The notes beneath the pieces were generated by a model. That model saw nothing but the letters and a program-made list of their open reading frames with translations. It was not told the origin of the DNA and ran no database searches. From assembly GCA_002346535.1 (NCBI GenBank), contig DDZZ01000038.1, positions 221,629-285,628 of the forward strand: 64,000 bases of DNA. Reading direction: 5' to 3'. Below, in pieces: positions 9,510-17,784 of the stretch. The stretch's first letter is position 1. Each line of letters begins with the position of its first letter. The DNA is from Opitutales bacterium UBA2995 (GTDB lineage Bacteria; Verrucomicrobiota; Verrucomicrobiia; Opitutales; UBA2995). A program made the position numbers and the translations under genes.

Positions 9510-9518
9510 TTGTTCACA
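9510..9518 (+). promoter_or_regulatory. DnaA-box-like site TTGTTCACA
   Basis: One mismatch from TTATNCACA and part of the short dyad GTTGT-TC-ACAAC. It sits beside A/T-rich DNA that could serve as an unwinding element. Confidence 0.35.
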
Positions 9519-9686
9519 ACGATTTGATGATAACTTTTTTTAAGAAAAGGTTGTAATTGAAATCACAATTCAACAAAGCCAGAAACATATCTGTACTAAA
9601 CATTTAGAGAACCCAAAGGAATATTTTCGAGAGGCAAGCAAATGGAAATTGCCGCCGAAATAAAAAAGTTTATTCCATTTTTTTGA

Positions 9687-10655
9687 TCAGCCTTCGTCTT
9701 GATTGGCCATATGCGCAATCAACCGTTCATTAAATTCTTGGGCGGAATCATAGCCCATTATTTTTGCCGCGCGAACCATGGCCGCTACTTCAACTAAGCG
9801 GGCGAGGTCTCTTCCCGGGCGAATACAAATTTCGATATGGGGGACTTCAATTCCAAGAATTGGATAATAGCTTTCTTCAAGACCTGTTCGTTCTTCATCG
9901 TGGCCGACCGACCACTCATTGAACGACACAACCAGATCAATTCGTTTCTCCAATCGAACGTTTCTTACTCCAAACAACTCCACCACGTTTATGATGCCAA
10001 TTCCACGGCATTCCATGTAGCCACGGTTCAATTCGGCACTAATGGCGAGGAGCTCTTTCTTGTTAATCAGTTTGATGTAGGTATGGTCATCGGCAACAAG
10101 ACTATGACCTCGTTCAATCAGTGCCAGAGCACATTCACTTTTACCCACACCGCTTTTACCGCGGAGCAAAGTGCCAACCCCTTTAATATCCAGCATGGTA
10201 CCATGTTCGGCCACAGTCGGCGCAAATTCATATTCCAGCAAAACAGTCGCGGAGGTAACAATGTCTTTGGAACTTAGCGGAGAACAAAACAAGGAAATGT
10301 CGAAGCGATTTGCTACTTCGACCATGATGGGGGTCGGCTTAAGGTCTCGGGAAACAATGATACACGGAATCTCCAACTCGGCAAATTTGATAAGAATATC
10401 TTCCTTCGCCTTTTGGGAAAGGATTTCCAAGTAGGCCATTTCTCCGGCACCGAATAATTGAATCCGATCGTGAGCAAAAAACTTGAGGAATCCGCTCAAA
10501 GCTAAACCCGGACGATTGATACTCTTTTCCCGGATAACCTTTTTAAGGCCTTTCTCTCCGGCAGTCAGGGACAACTCCAAATTGTCCTTGAACTTGGTGA
10601 AGAATGAATCGACTTCTATGCTCTCAACAATTTTCGGTTCTGGACGGAATTTCAT
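9687..10655 (-). CDS. hprK: HPr kinase/phosphorylase
   Basis: Bifunctional enzyme that phosphorylates HPr on Ser with ATP and reverses this by phosphorolysis, linking carbon supply to regulation. At 322 residues it is normal length. The P-loop GKSGVGKS lies at 166-173, followed by ERGHSLVADD and the HprK signature MECRGIGIINV. It is the last gene of the lptC-lptA-lptB-hprK run, 9 bp after lptB. In many Gram-negative bacteria rpoN, hpf and ptsN lie between lptB and hprK; they are absent here. No HPr gene is in the window. Confidence 0.95.
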   Translation of the reverse strand: MKFRPEPKIVESIEVDSFFTKFKDNLELSLTAGEKGLKKVIREKSINRPGLALSGFLKFFAHDRIQLFGAGEMAYLEILSQKAKEDILIKFAELEIPCIIVSRDLKPTPIMVEVANRFDISLFCSPLSSKDIVTSATVLLEYEFAPTVAEHGTMLDIKGVGTLLRGKSGVGKSECALALIERGHSLVADDHTYIKLINKKELLAISAELNRGYMECRGIGIINVVELFGVRNVRLEKRIDLVVSFNEWSVGHDEERTGLEESYYPILGIEVPHIEICIRPGRDLARLVEVAAMVRAAKIMGYDSAQEFNERLIAHMANQDEG

Positions 10656-10664
10656 GAACTAAAA

Positions 10665-11396
10665 TTACAAGTTAAAATTTTCTCCCAAATAAAATTCCCT
10701 ACTTACTTCATCATTAGTGAGGAAGTCACTGGAACCCTCCCGCAAAACCTCACCGTTGTGAAGAAGATACGCACGATCCACAATGCTCAGCGTCTCCCGA
10801 ACATTGTGATCAGTTATCAGTATACCGATTCCCTGATCACTTAGCTCGAGAACTATTTTTTGAACCTCGGCCACATTGATGGGATCGACACCGCTAAAGG
10901 GCTCATCCATGAGTAAAAACTTCGGTTCAGTGACCAGGGCCCTGGAAATTTCAAGTCGCCGACGCTCTCCACCACTCAAGGTATAAGCCTTTTGCCGCGC
11001 GATTTTTGTCAGGCTAAGCTCAGCAAGGTGTTTTTCGACCTTTTCCTTTCGCGCCAAGCGAGGTATCGGAAGCGTTTCAACAATCGCGCGGATGTTGTCG
11101 ATCACCGTTAAATTACGAAAAACAGAAGGTTCTTGAGGCAGGTATCCGATGCCCATTCGGGATCGCCGGTGCATGGAATAACCTGTCACATCAATTTCAC
11201 CAACCCGCACGACCCCGGCTGAAGCGGGAATCAAACCAACTATCATATAAAAGGTGGTTGTCTTTCCTGCACCATTGGGACCCAACAAGCCTACAACTTC
11301 ACCTGCTGATATATTAATGTTTACTTTGTTAACGACCTTTTTTCCGGAAAAACTCTTTTCCAGTTCAAAAGTGGAAACAGATAAGGGAGTCACCAT
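10665..11396 (-). CDS. lptB: LPS export ABC transporter ATP-binding protein
   Basis: Cytoplasmic ATPase of the LptBFG complex that extracts LPS from the inner membrane. The ATG at 11396 (MVTPLSVST) gives 243 residues, typical for LptB; the longer frame upstream lies inside the lptA-like gene. Walker A GPNGAGKT is at 39-46, the ABC signature LSGGERRR starts at 140 and Walker B LLMDEPFSGVDP is at 161-172, with the LptB-specific PQEPSVFRNLTV Q-loop region. It follows the lptA-like stop by one base. LptF/LptG permeases are not in the window. Confidence 0.95.
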   Translation of the reverse strand: MVTPLSVSTFELEKSFSGKKVVNKVNINISAGEVVGLLGPNGAGKTTTFYMIVGLIPASAGVVRVGEIDVTGYSMHRRSRMGIGYLPQEPSVFRNLTVIDNIRAIVETLPIPRLARKEKVEKHLAELSLTKIARQKAYTLSGGERRRLEISRALVTEPKFLLMDEPFSGVDPINVAEVQKIVLELSDQGIGILITDHNVRETLSIVDRAYLLHNGEVLREGSSDFLTNDEVSREFYLGENFNL

Positions 11397-11397
11397 G

Positions 11398-12015
11398 TTA
11401 TTGGGGATTAAAAGAATTTTCAGCCGTGTCTTCGGATTCTTCATCGTTCTCCTGCACTTCGGTCTCGGAATTGTTCGATTCGGGATCAGGTGCATCGGAA
11501 TCAAACCCAAAATCTGGCACTGCACCCAAGGTGACCGCAACCCGTTGCTCTCCGCCTCTCACTTGAGCTCGCCGTTGCCCATAAAACCATTCGACCTCTT
11601 CGCCTGAGATCGTCCTGTTCAGCTCTGTTAATAAAGGATTTTCCGTAAGCAATACTCTCTTTTGTTCAGGGAAAAATTCCGCCCGACCGCTTTGTGCGCT
11701 CCGCCCTTTCTGATTAATTTCGACATTCCCGATCGCGATGATGCTAATTATATTTCCCATTTGGCCAATTGTAGCATCAGTATCGCCTTCTTTTGCCATC
11801 GTAATTCTCAATTCATCGCTCTTCAGGTTCAAATTGGTTCCCGTAACAGTTACATTGCCTTCGAGATAAAACTCCGTGATCTCATCACCGCTAATCATTT
11901 CCAGGTAATCGCCATTCAGCTCTGTATCCATTTCCTCCATACCGGTTGCGTCCTGTCCGAAAGCGGAATGGACAATTGAGAATATCGTGATTAGGAAAAT
12001 TACGAACCTGTTCAT
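11398..12015 (-). CDS. lptA: LptA/OstA-like periplasmic LPS transport protein
   Basis: Periplasmic bridge protein of the Lpt pathway. A signal peptide covers residues 1-20 (MNRFVIFLITIFSIVHSAFG), followed by an OstA-like beta-jellyroll: FYLEGNVTVTGTNLNLKSDEL, an IGNVEINQKGRSAQSGRAEF repeat and a LTELNRTISGEEVEW strand. The last 35 residues are an acidic tail rich in Asp, Glu and Ser, unusual for LptA. The start overlaps the lptC-like stop as ATGA, and lptB begins one base after its stop. The assignment rests on fold-like repeats and position. Confidence 0.8.
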   Translation of the reverse strand: MNRFVIFLITIFSIVHSAFGQDATGMEEMDTELNGDYLEMISGDEITEFYLEGNVTVTGTNLNLKSDELRITMAKEGDTDATIGQMGNIISIIAIGNVEINQKGRSAQSGRAEFFPEQKRVLLTENPLLTELNRTISGEEVEWFYGQRRAQVRGGEQRVAVTLGAVPDFGFDSDAPDPESNNSETEVQENDEESEDTAENSFNPQ

Positions 12016-12473
12016 TTTAGGAAAGGTGGGATTTCGTAATCGATTAACACTTTGACGTTCGAAGTCACCTTGATCGTTTTGTTCTCCTGGAAATAATCCC
12101 AGGAATCTCCCTCAACCACATAATAGCCACCGTTCACAAAAACGCCGCCATCCCCCGAAACCATGCGATCGTCCGATTTATAGATGGCGTTGCTGCCGAG
12201 AATATGCATTTCCCGAGTCGGGCTCTCGGATTCCTGAAACACCTCCAAATCCAGGTCTGACATCTTGACAGAACCGTCCTCAAGGTAAGTGGCGGATTGA
12301 CCCCTCAGGAACCACAATTTGAACCCCTCGTCGCTGAACATGGTTAGCCGAACACCCTCAACCGGCGAGTCCGGCAGTATTTGGGAGTTTACGAACAAAC
12401 CCTGAGGAAACAGGAACAAAGCGGGGAAAAAAGATGCTTTGAAATAAACTAAAATTCGGCGACGGATGGTCAT
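12012..12473 (-). CDS. lptC: LptC-like protein
   Basis: Likely the membrane-anchored periplasmic partner that passes LPS from LptFG to LptA. One N-terminal hydrophobic segment (residues 10-30) is followed by short repeats of the LptC/LptA jellyroll type: FSDEGFKLWFLRGQSATYLE, VKMSDLDLEVFQ and MVSGDGGVFVNGGYYVVEGD. At 153 residues it is a little shorter than typical LptC. Its start overlaps the kdsC stop (TAATG) and its stop overlaps the next start. Divergent in sequence, so position carries much of the weight. Confidence 0.7.
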   Translation of the reverse strand: MTIRRRILVYFKASFFPALFLFPQGLFVNSQILPDSPVEGVRLTMFSDEGFKLWFLRGQSATYLEDGSVKMSDLDLEVFQESESPTREMHILGSNAIYKSDDRMVSGDGGVFVNGGYYVVEGDSWDYFQENKTIKVTSNVKVLIDYEIPPFLK

Positions 12474-13015
12474 TAGGTTGTAGACAAAGATAGTACACTC
12501 TCGTTCCGGCTTTCAAGGATTCTGTCGCAAACCTCGCGCACAGCTCCTTTCCCTCCGGGGTTCCCGGTTATCCAATCTGCAGCTTTTTTTGTCGCCGGCA
12601 TTGCATTGGGAACGGCAATACCCATCCCGGCGAATTCGATAGCCGGAATATCGATTACATCGTCTCCAACGTAACACACTTGATCAGCAGAAAAACCCAA
12701 ATCGGCAGACAACTCTTTGAGCACGCTTCCTTTGTCTTTGCGGCTCTGAACAACGTGGTCGAATTGCAGCTCCTCTGCGCGAGATTTTGTGGCCGGAGAC
12801 AGTCGTCCGGAGATAATAGCCAATTCAATCCCAAGCTTTTTCAGACAGACCAGACCCAGGCCGTCTAATACAGAAAATCGTTTTAACTCCATCCGATCTG
12901 CGCCCATGAATATGGTTCCATCCGTGAGCACTCCATCCACATCCAATGCCAGCAGTTTTATTTTTTGCCAATCCTCCATAGAAACTGACTTAAATTTGGA
13001 AGAGGCGCTCGTCAT
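12473..13015 (-). CDS. kdsC: 3-deoxy-manno-octulosonate-8-phosphatase
   Basis: HAD-family phosphatase that releases Kdo from Kdo-8-phosphate for LPS inner core. The 180-residue protein has no cap domain, as in KdsC. Motif I LALDVDGVLTDG holds Asp25 and Asp27, IISGRLS is motif II, and VCYVGDDVIDIPAIEFAGMG is motif IV. It overlaps the E1 gene upstream (TAATG) and lptC downstream, tying Kdo synthesis to LPS export. It could in principle act on another sugar acid phosphate such as KDN-9-P, but the lpt neighbours favour Kdo. Confidence 0.93.
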   Translation of the reverse strand: MTSASSKFKSVSMEDWQKIKLLALDVDGVLTDGTIFMGADRMELKRFSVLDGLGLVCLKKLGIELAIISGRLSPATKSRAEELQFDHVVQSRKDKGSVLKELSADLGFSADQVCYVGDDVIDIPAIEFAGMGIAVPNAMPATKKAADWITGNPGGKGAVREVCDRILESRNESVLSLSTT

Positions 13016-15075
13016 TAACTAAGGTGCTCCAACCAGTTGATGATGTCCTGGACGATCGACTCTTTAGTGGGCAGGTACTGCTTTTCTAAAGGACCGGCAA
13101 ATGGCACCGGAACATTTTGTGATCCGATGCGCAAAGGGGGGGCCTCCATGTAGAAAAAAAGTTCTTCCACAATTTGACTGACAACTTCCGCTCCGAATCC
13201 TGTGTTTCTGCGAGCTTCGTGAACCATGATTAACCGTCCGGTTTTGCGCACCGACTCTCGGATTGGATCCAGATCGACAGGTTTTAGACTTCGAAGATCA
13301 ATGAGTTCAATCGAGTACTCGTACTCATCCTCAAGGTAAGCGCAGACCTTTTCACAAACAGTGACTAAATGGCCGTAGGAGACCAAAGTTGCAACCAGAC
13401 CTTCCCGGACCAGTCTTGATTGCCAAACACGGTTGTGATCGTTGTTTATCACGATGTCCCCGCGAAGGCCGCGATAAAGTGCTTTGTGTTCGAAGAGCAA
13501 CACGGGATCGTCAGAATCGTATGCTGCGAGCATGCAGTCGAACGCGTCTTGTACCGTGCTCGGATACAGTACTTTTAATCCCGGAAAATGAATATAAAGG
13601 GCTTCGATTTCCTGGGAGTGAAAAGATCCGAATGTCAGGCCTCCGCCTCCGGGGAAACGCAAAACCATTGGGATTTTAGCGCCACAACGGAAGTAGAACG
13701 TGCCAGCATTCAAGCATATCTGACTTGTGGCATCTGTAGCGAAGTCGGCGAACTGAAATTCAATGACCGGCCGATGCCCGTTAAAGGCCAAGCCAATACC
13801 ATAACCAACAGTCGCTGATTCAGCTAGTGGAGTATTGATTACTTTTTCTCTTCCGAATTTGTCATACAACTCGTCGGTCACTTTAAATGCCCCACCGTAG
13901 GTGGCTATATCCTGGCCCATTACGATTGCTTTATCCGATTCTTCGAGAATCAATTTATGCGCATGGTTGAGAGCTTGGGCAAAGGTAAGGTTTTTAACTT
14001 CTAGCCCTTCCTGCTTGCATTGGAATCCATGAAAGGCATTGGAAAATTGATCAGCTTCCAGGTCCTGCTCTGAAATTGGAGGTTGAGCCAAAGAAACTTT
14101 TATACACTCCTCCAAATAAGCATTAATTGTACACTCCGCGTCGAGGACAGCATCTTCTCCGAGTTTTTCAATCAAACTGGCTCGAAGAATTTGGTTGGCG
14201 TCACGCTTTTTCCATCCCTCAATGATGCCATCTGTCAAGTAGTGGCATGTGTCGTAAGCGGCATGTCCTCGAAGCCTCAAAGTTTTCACCTCCACAACTG
14301 CCGGTTTTCCAGACTCACGGACTTCCGAGAAAACGCGGTTTACTTCGGAGACAATACTTTGCGTTTCCGATATATCCAAGGAGGTTGCCGCCATTCCGTA
14401 AGCATCCGCCCGGCTAGCGAGTGATTCGATCGTATACTGCTCGGAGATCGGGGTGGAATAGGCATATTCGTTGTTCTCGATAAAGAAAACTACAGGGATT
14501 TCCAAAACTGCGGCAAAATTCATGGTTTCATGAACGTCGCCCGTACTGGATGCACCGTCTCCAATAAAACAAACGCCAATGGCCTTTTCCCCATTGCGAC
14601 GCTGTGAATCGACACCACCCATCACACTGGACAAAAGCGGTCCCAAATGGCTGATGATAGGTAAACTCCTGTTCAAAGGATCTCCATGATGGACGTTGCC
14701 TTCCCTACCCAGCGTGGGGCTCCCTGCGTTTGCCATGTATTGGCAAAGGTGATCGCAAAGGTGATCGCTCCAAATTAAGTGGCCCGCAAGATTGCGGTGA
14801 GAAAAACAAACCACATCGATCTCTCGGTCCAACAGTAAACCGATCGGGGCCGCCAAGCCTTCATTGCCCTGACCTCCGGCTAGAGTTCCGTAAACGAGTC
14901 CCTGTCGGAAGAGATCTCGTAAGCGGTCATCCGTCCGACGTGACAAGTACATCCAATTATAAATTTGAGGCAGGGCCGACTCCACATTTTGCAAATTATT
15001 ATTTGATACGCTGCGAGCGTTAAGGATTTCGGGAGTATCCGGATAAGGAATATTGGGTCGATAATTCGGATGCAT
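13015..15075 (-). CDS. 2-oxoacid dehydrogenase E1, fused alpha and beta subunits
   Basis: Thiamine-diphosphate enzyme that decarboxylates a 2-oxoacid and passes the acyl group to an E2 lipoyl domain. Residues 1-330 are an E1-alpha: GGQGNEGLAAPIG, the ThDP motif GDGASSTGDVHE through IENNEYAYSTP. Residues 350-686 are an E1-beta: MGQDIATYGGAFKVT, the TPLAESATVGYGIGLA segment and a C-terminal transketolase domain (LIDLRSLKPVDLD). The fusion resembles branched-chain 2-oxoacid E1 of several Bacteroidota and Verrucomicrobiota. E2 and E3 are not in the window. It overlaps kdsC, an unexpected link of oxoacid metabolism to the LPS cluster. The exact substrate cannot be read from sequence. Confidence 0.88.
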   Translation of the reverse strand: MHPNYRPNIPYPDTPEILNARSVSNNNLQNVESALPQIYNWMYLSRRTDDRLRDLFRQGLVYGTLAGGQGNEGLAAPIGLLLDREIDVVCFSHRNLAGHLIWSDHLCDHLCQYMANAGSPTLGREGNVHHGDPLNRSLPIISHLGPLLSSVMGGVDSQRRNGEKAIGVCFIGDGASSTGDVHETMNFAAVLEIPVVFFIENNEYAYSTPISEQYTIESLASRADAYGMAATSLDISETQSIVSEVNRVFSEVRESGKPAVVEVKTLRLRGHAAYDTCHYLTDGIIEGWKKRDANQILRASLIEKLGEDAVLDAECTINAYLEECIKVSLAQPPISEQDLEADQFSNAFHGFQCKQEGLEVKNLTFAQALNHAHKLILEESDKAIVMGQDIATYGGAFKVTDELYDKFGREKVINTPLAESATVGYGIGLAFNGHRPVIEFQFADFATDATSQICLNAGTFYFRCGAKIPMVLRFPGGGGLTFGSFHSQEIEALYIHFPGLKVLYPSTVQDAFDCMLAAYDSDDPVLLFEHKALYRGLRGDIVINNDHNRVWQSRLVREGLVATLVSYGHLVTVCEKVCAYLEDEYEYSIELIDLRSLKPVDLDPIRESVRKTGRLIMVHEARRNTGFGAEVVSQIVEELFFYMEAPPLRIGSQNVPVPFAGPLEKQYLPTKESIVQDIINWLEHLS

Positions 15076-15127
15076 ACCTTAGCAAGTCATGTAACCCTGA
15101 GAATTGATTCCTCTAGTTGCAAAACAT

Positions 15128-15787
15128 TTAGTCGACCAAGCTTAAAACCACATCGATCCATTTGGAAATACCCTTTTCAACATCGGAGATACGCTGGCCG
15201 AGCATATAGGCAGGTGTAGAAACAATTTTGAGGTCTTTATCCACAACGAATTCTTCCACATGGCAACTGATATGGTTGGCACCGACGGATTCCAAAGCAG
15301 ATGCCATTCCTTCATCCGTTCCAATGGTCAGTTGAACTCCCTTATCGCCAAAAATTTTGGCAGCAATAGCTGGTGAGATACAGGCAAATCCAATCGGTTT
15401 ACCAGCACCATGAAATCGTTCAAGGAATTCAGCCGTGCTTTCATCCACGCTACATCCTGCGCCATCCACGGCAAATGTGCTTAAATTTTTTGCCGCACCG
15501 AACCCGCCAGGCAAAACAACGGCATCCAGCTCATCCAGATTCAATTCGGAAACCGACTTGACCGGTCCACGAGCGATACGGGCGGACTCCACTTGGACAT
15601 TCCGGGATTCGCCATCTGCAACGTCGCCTGTCTGGTGATTGACCACATGCATCTGGGCAATATCCGGGGCGGCAACAGTCACCTCGGCATTGGCCCTGTC
15701 CAACGCAAGAAGCGTCAAGACGGATTCGTGAATTTCCGCCCCATCGTTTACTCCGCAGCCAGAAAGAATAACAGCAACACGTTTCAT
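15128..15787 (-). CDS. elbB: ElbB-type isoprenoid biosynthesis protein / glyoxalase
   Basis: DJ-1/PfpI superfamily protein. ElbB of Escherichia coli has weak glyoxalase activity and was linked to isoprenoid synthesis; its physiological role is unclear. The signature LSGCGVNDGAEIHESVL opens the protein, VVLPGGFGAAKNLSTFA follows, and the nucleophile elbow is FACISP with the Cys. At 219 residues the length is normal. It lies 52 bp upstream of the E1 gene on the same strand and may head that transcript. Confidence 0.92.
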   Translation of the reverse strand: MKRVAVILSGCGVNDGAEIHESVLTLLALDRANAEVTVAAPDIAQMHVVNHQTGDVADGESRNVQVESARIARGPVKSVSELNLDELDAVVLPGGFGAAKNLSTFAVDGAGCSVDESTAEFLERFHGAGKPIGFACISPAIAAKIFGDKGVQLTIGTDEGMASALESVGANHISCHVEEFVVDKDLKIVSTPAYMLGQRISDVEKGISKWIDVVLSLVD

Positions 15788-15927
15788 AAGGCGGAATCTA
15801 GGCAGGTCATTTCCAAATGTGAAGCCGAGTTTTCAGCTAAATGTACAAAAAACTTCGAACCCTTTTCGCTGGCAAAGTAGACGGTCACCCATTAGGTTAG
15901 CAACACATCAATCCGACTCTATTAATT

Positions 15928-16893
15928 ATGACACCTCCCATTCTGGTATTTGGCAGCTATATGCATGATTTGAGTTTCAGCATGCGGGATTTTCCCAAAC
16001 CCGGCCAAACCATCATCGGCGATTTTAAAAGCGGGCCTGGAGGAAAGGGATCCAACCAAGCCGTAGCGGCCGCTCGAACTTCCGTTCATACAGCCTTTGT
16101 AGGGGCAACCGGAGAAGATGCCTTTGCGGACCTCGCAAAAAACTTTCACCAAGAAGAGGGCGTTCACTCAAAATGGGCCCGGCGCGAGGACCTGGCAACC
16201 GGAACCGCAGCCATCTTTGTCAATGACAAGGGCGAAAACGAAATCGTGGTTGCCTTGGGAGCGAACAACTCATTGTCCTCCAATGACATACCCGAAGAAT
16301 TTTTGTCAGCTGCAGATATTATGGTCACCCAGTTGGAGTGCAATTTGGATGCAACGGAACAGGCATTGAAGAAAGGAAAGGCCCATGGAATAACAACCCT
16401 TTTAAATCCGGCACCAATGCGCGATGATTTTCAGGCCAGTATTTTGGAATGGGTCGATATTCTTGTGCCGAACGAAACAGAATTCGTACATATGGTCCAA
16501 CTGCGGGTTCCGGAATCTCATGCATCGTTTTCAGAGGAGTCTATCCCTGCCCTGGAAGAAACTGACTTACATGATTTGTGCAGGCAGTTTGGTGTCCCGA
16601 CATTTATCATTACCTTAGGTAGCCAGGGGTGCTTTGTATCCACACAAGATCGCTATTTCACGGTACCTGCTATTACCGATATCAACGTTCTGGATACAAC
16701 CGGAGCAGGAGATGCTTTCGTGGGAGGATTTGCATCGGGTTTAATTCAATTTGGAGGAGATCTCGAAAAAGCCGCGCAATACGGAAATCTGGTAGCCGGC
16801 TTGTCAGTGACCCGTTTTGGAACCGCCCCATCCATGCCAAAAGAATCGGAAATTCAGTCGGAAATGAGCCGACGCGATCTGCTATTAAAATAA
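15928..16893 (+). CDS. rbsK: Ribokinase-like PfkB family sugar kinase
   Basis: Phosphorylates ribose or a related pentose such as 2-deoxyribose at O5. PfkB signatures are clear: GSYMHDLSF at the start, GGKGSNQAVAAAR (signature 1, residues 37-49) and DTTGAGDAFVGGFASG with the catalytic Asp (signature 2). At 321 residues it is slightly long for RbsK. It converges with the aldehyde dehydrogenase/deoC operon with only 9 bp between stops. With deoC so close, deoxyribokinase activity is plausible but not shown by the sequence. No transporter is beside it. Confidence 0.88.
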   Translation: MTPPILVFGSYMHDLSFSMRDFPKPGQTIIGDFKSGPGGKGSNQAVAAARTSVHTAFVGATGEDAFADLAKNFHQEEGVHSKWARREDLATGTAAIFVNDKGENEIVVALGANNSLSSNDIPEEFLSAADIMVTQLECNLDATEQALKKGKAHGITTLLNPAPMRDDFQASILEWVDILVPNETEFVHMVQLRVPESHASFSEESIPALEETDLHDLCRQFGVPTFIITLGSQGCFVSTQDRYFTVPAITDINVLDTTGAGDAFVGGFASGLIQFGGDLEKAAQYGNLVAGLSVTRFGTAPSMPKESEIQSEMSRRDLLLK

Positions 16894-16902
16894 AAATGGG
16901 AG

Positions 16903-17772
16903 CTAAGCCCCGATAGGATGCCAGGTTGTCTTAAATTCTAGGAAATTTCGAATGGCATACAACGACTTATGCTTTTCATCAAACCACGCCTGATCCGTCT
17001 GCCTAGAATGTATGCAAATTCGCTTAACGCTTTCGGATGCCAAGGTCTCAGCTATCTTTTGCTCATCTTTATCCAAACAAAGATTCAACCCACGCAAGTG
17101 CTCATGGGAAGCGAAGGTTTCCAGAACCTCGTGTCTGAATCCGGTCAAGATATTCACGACTCCTCCCGGAAGATCGGAAGTCGCGAGCATTTCACCCAAA
17201 AGTATCGCAGGATACGCGTTGGTCGAAGAGGCCAGCGCGACGACGGAGTTTCCGGAACAGATCACCGGAATAACCAGGCCGATCAAAGAGAGCAATGAAG
17301 GTTGATCTGCAGCAATTACGCCAACTACACCAATAGGCTCAGTAACCGAAAAATTGAGAAATGAACCGGAGACCGGATTGGTGTTTCCTAGAACTTGTTC
17401 ATACTTGTCCGTCCATCCTGCATAATAAATAACACAATCGACAGTAGTGGCGACCTCCTTTCGTGCTGACGCGATAGATAAATTTCCGGTTAATGCAATC
17501 GCCTGAGCGAGCTCCTCAGATCGGGCTTCCATCATTTCGCCAAGCCTGTATAGGATTTGACCACGGTTGTAAGGAGTTCGGCTTGCCCAATTGGTTCCTA
17601 CTTTGGCAGCCACCACCACCGCATTGCGAGTATCCTTGCGGGTACATTGCGGAATGTTGCAAATGAAAGAACCCTTCTTGCCATTCAGAGGGTAGACACG
17701 GCGGCTTTCAGAACGGATAAATTTTCCGCCGACGTATGCTTTGGGGGTTTTGGTGATGGGTAATCGCGCCAT
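16903..17772 (-). CDS. Truncated aldehyde dehydrogenase-like protein without catalytic Cys
   Basis: A 289-residue ALDH-fold protein covering mainly the NAD-binding half (TEPIGVVGVIAADQPSLLSL, PGGVVNILTGF). It lacks the ELGGK Glu motif and the GQxCxA Cys loop that are needed for catalysis. The layout, a full ALDH followed by a shortened dead one, matches the two-domain ALDH16 family, here as two genes 12 bp apart. It probably binds the active ALDH and stabilises or scaffolds it; this is inferred from the family. It is intact, with no frameshift, so it is unlikely to be a decaying gene. Confidence 0.8.
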   Translation of the reverse strand: MARLPITKTPKAYVGGKFIRSESRRVYPLNGKKGSFICNIPQCTRKDTRNAVVVAAKVGTNWASRTPYNRGQILYRLGEMMEARSEELAQAIALTGNLSIASARKEVATTVDCVIYYAGWTDKYEQVLGNTNPVSGSFLNFSVTEPIGVVGVIAADQPSLLSLIGLVIPVICSGNSVVALASSTNAYPAILLGEMLATSDLPGGVVNILTGFRHEVLETFASHEHLRGLNLCLDKDEQKIAETLASESVKRICIHSRQTDQAWFDEKHKSLYAIRNFLEFKTTWHPIGA

Positions 17773-17784
17773 GGTATAATTCTC

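Larger units (their letters stand above)
9192..9686. other. Intergenic region upstream of dnaA, candidate oriC or autoregulatory region
   Basis: No gene is seen in these 495 bp. They hold a TTATTCACA DnaA-box match at 9213-9221, a TTGTTCACA match at 9510-9518 that is part of a small dyad (GTTGT/ACAAC, 9509-9520), a nested dyad at 9407-9448, and A/T-rich tracts around 9345-9356, 9530-9545 and 9661-9685. The composition is clearly more A/T-rich than the neighbouring genes. This fits either a replication origin or DnaA autoregulation. Two good boxes are few for an oriC, so origin status is only a candidate. Confidence 0.4.
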
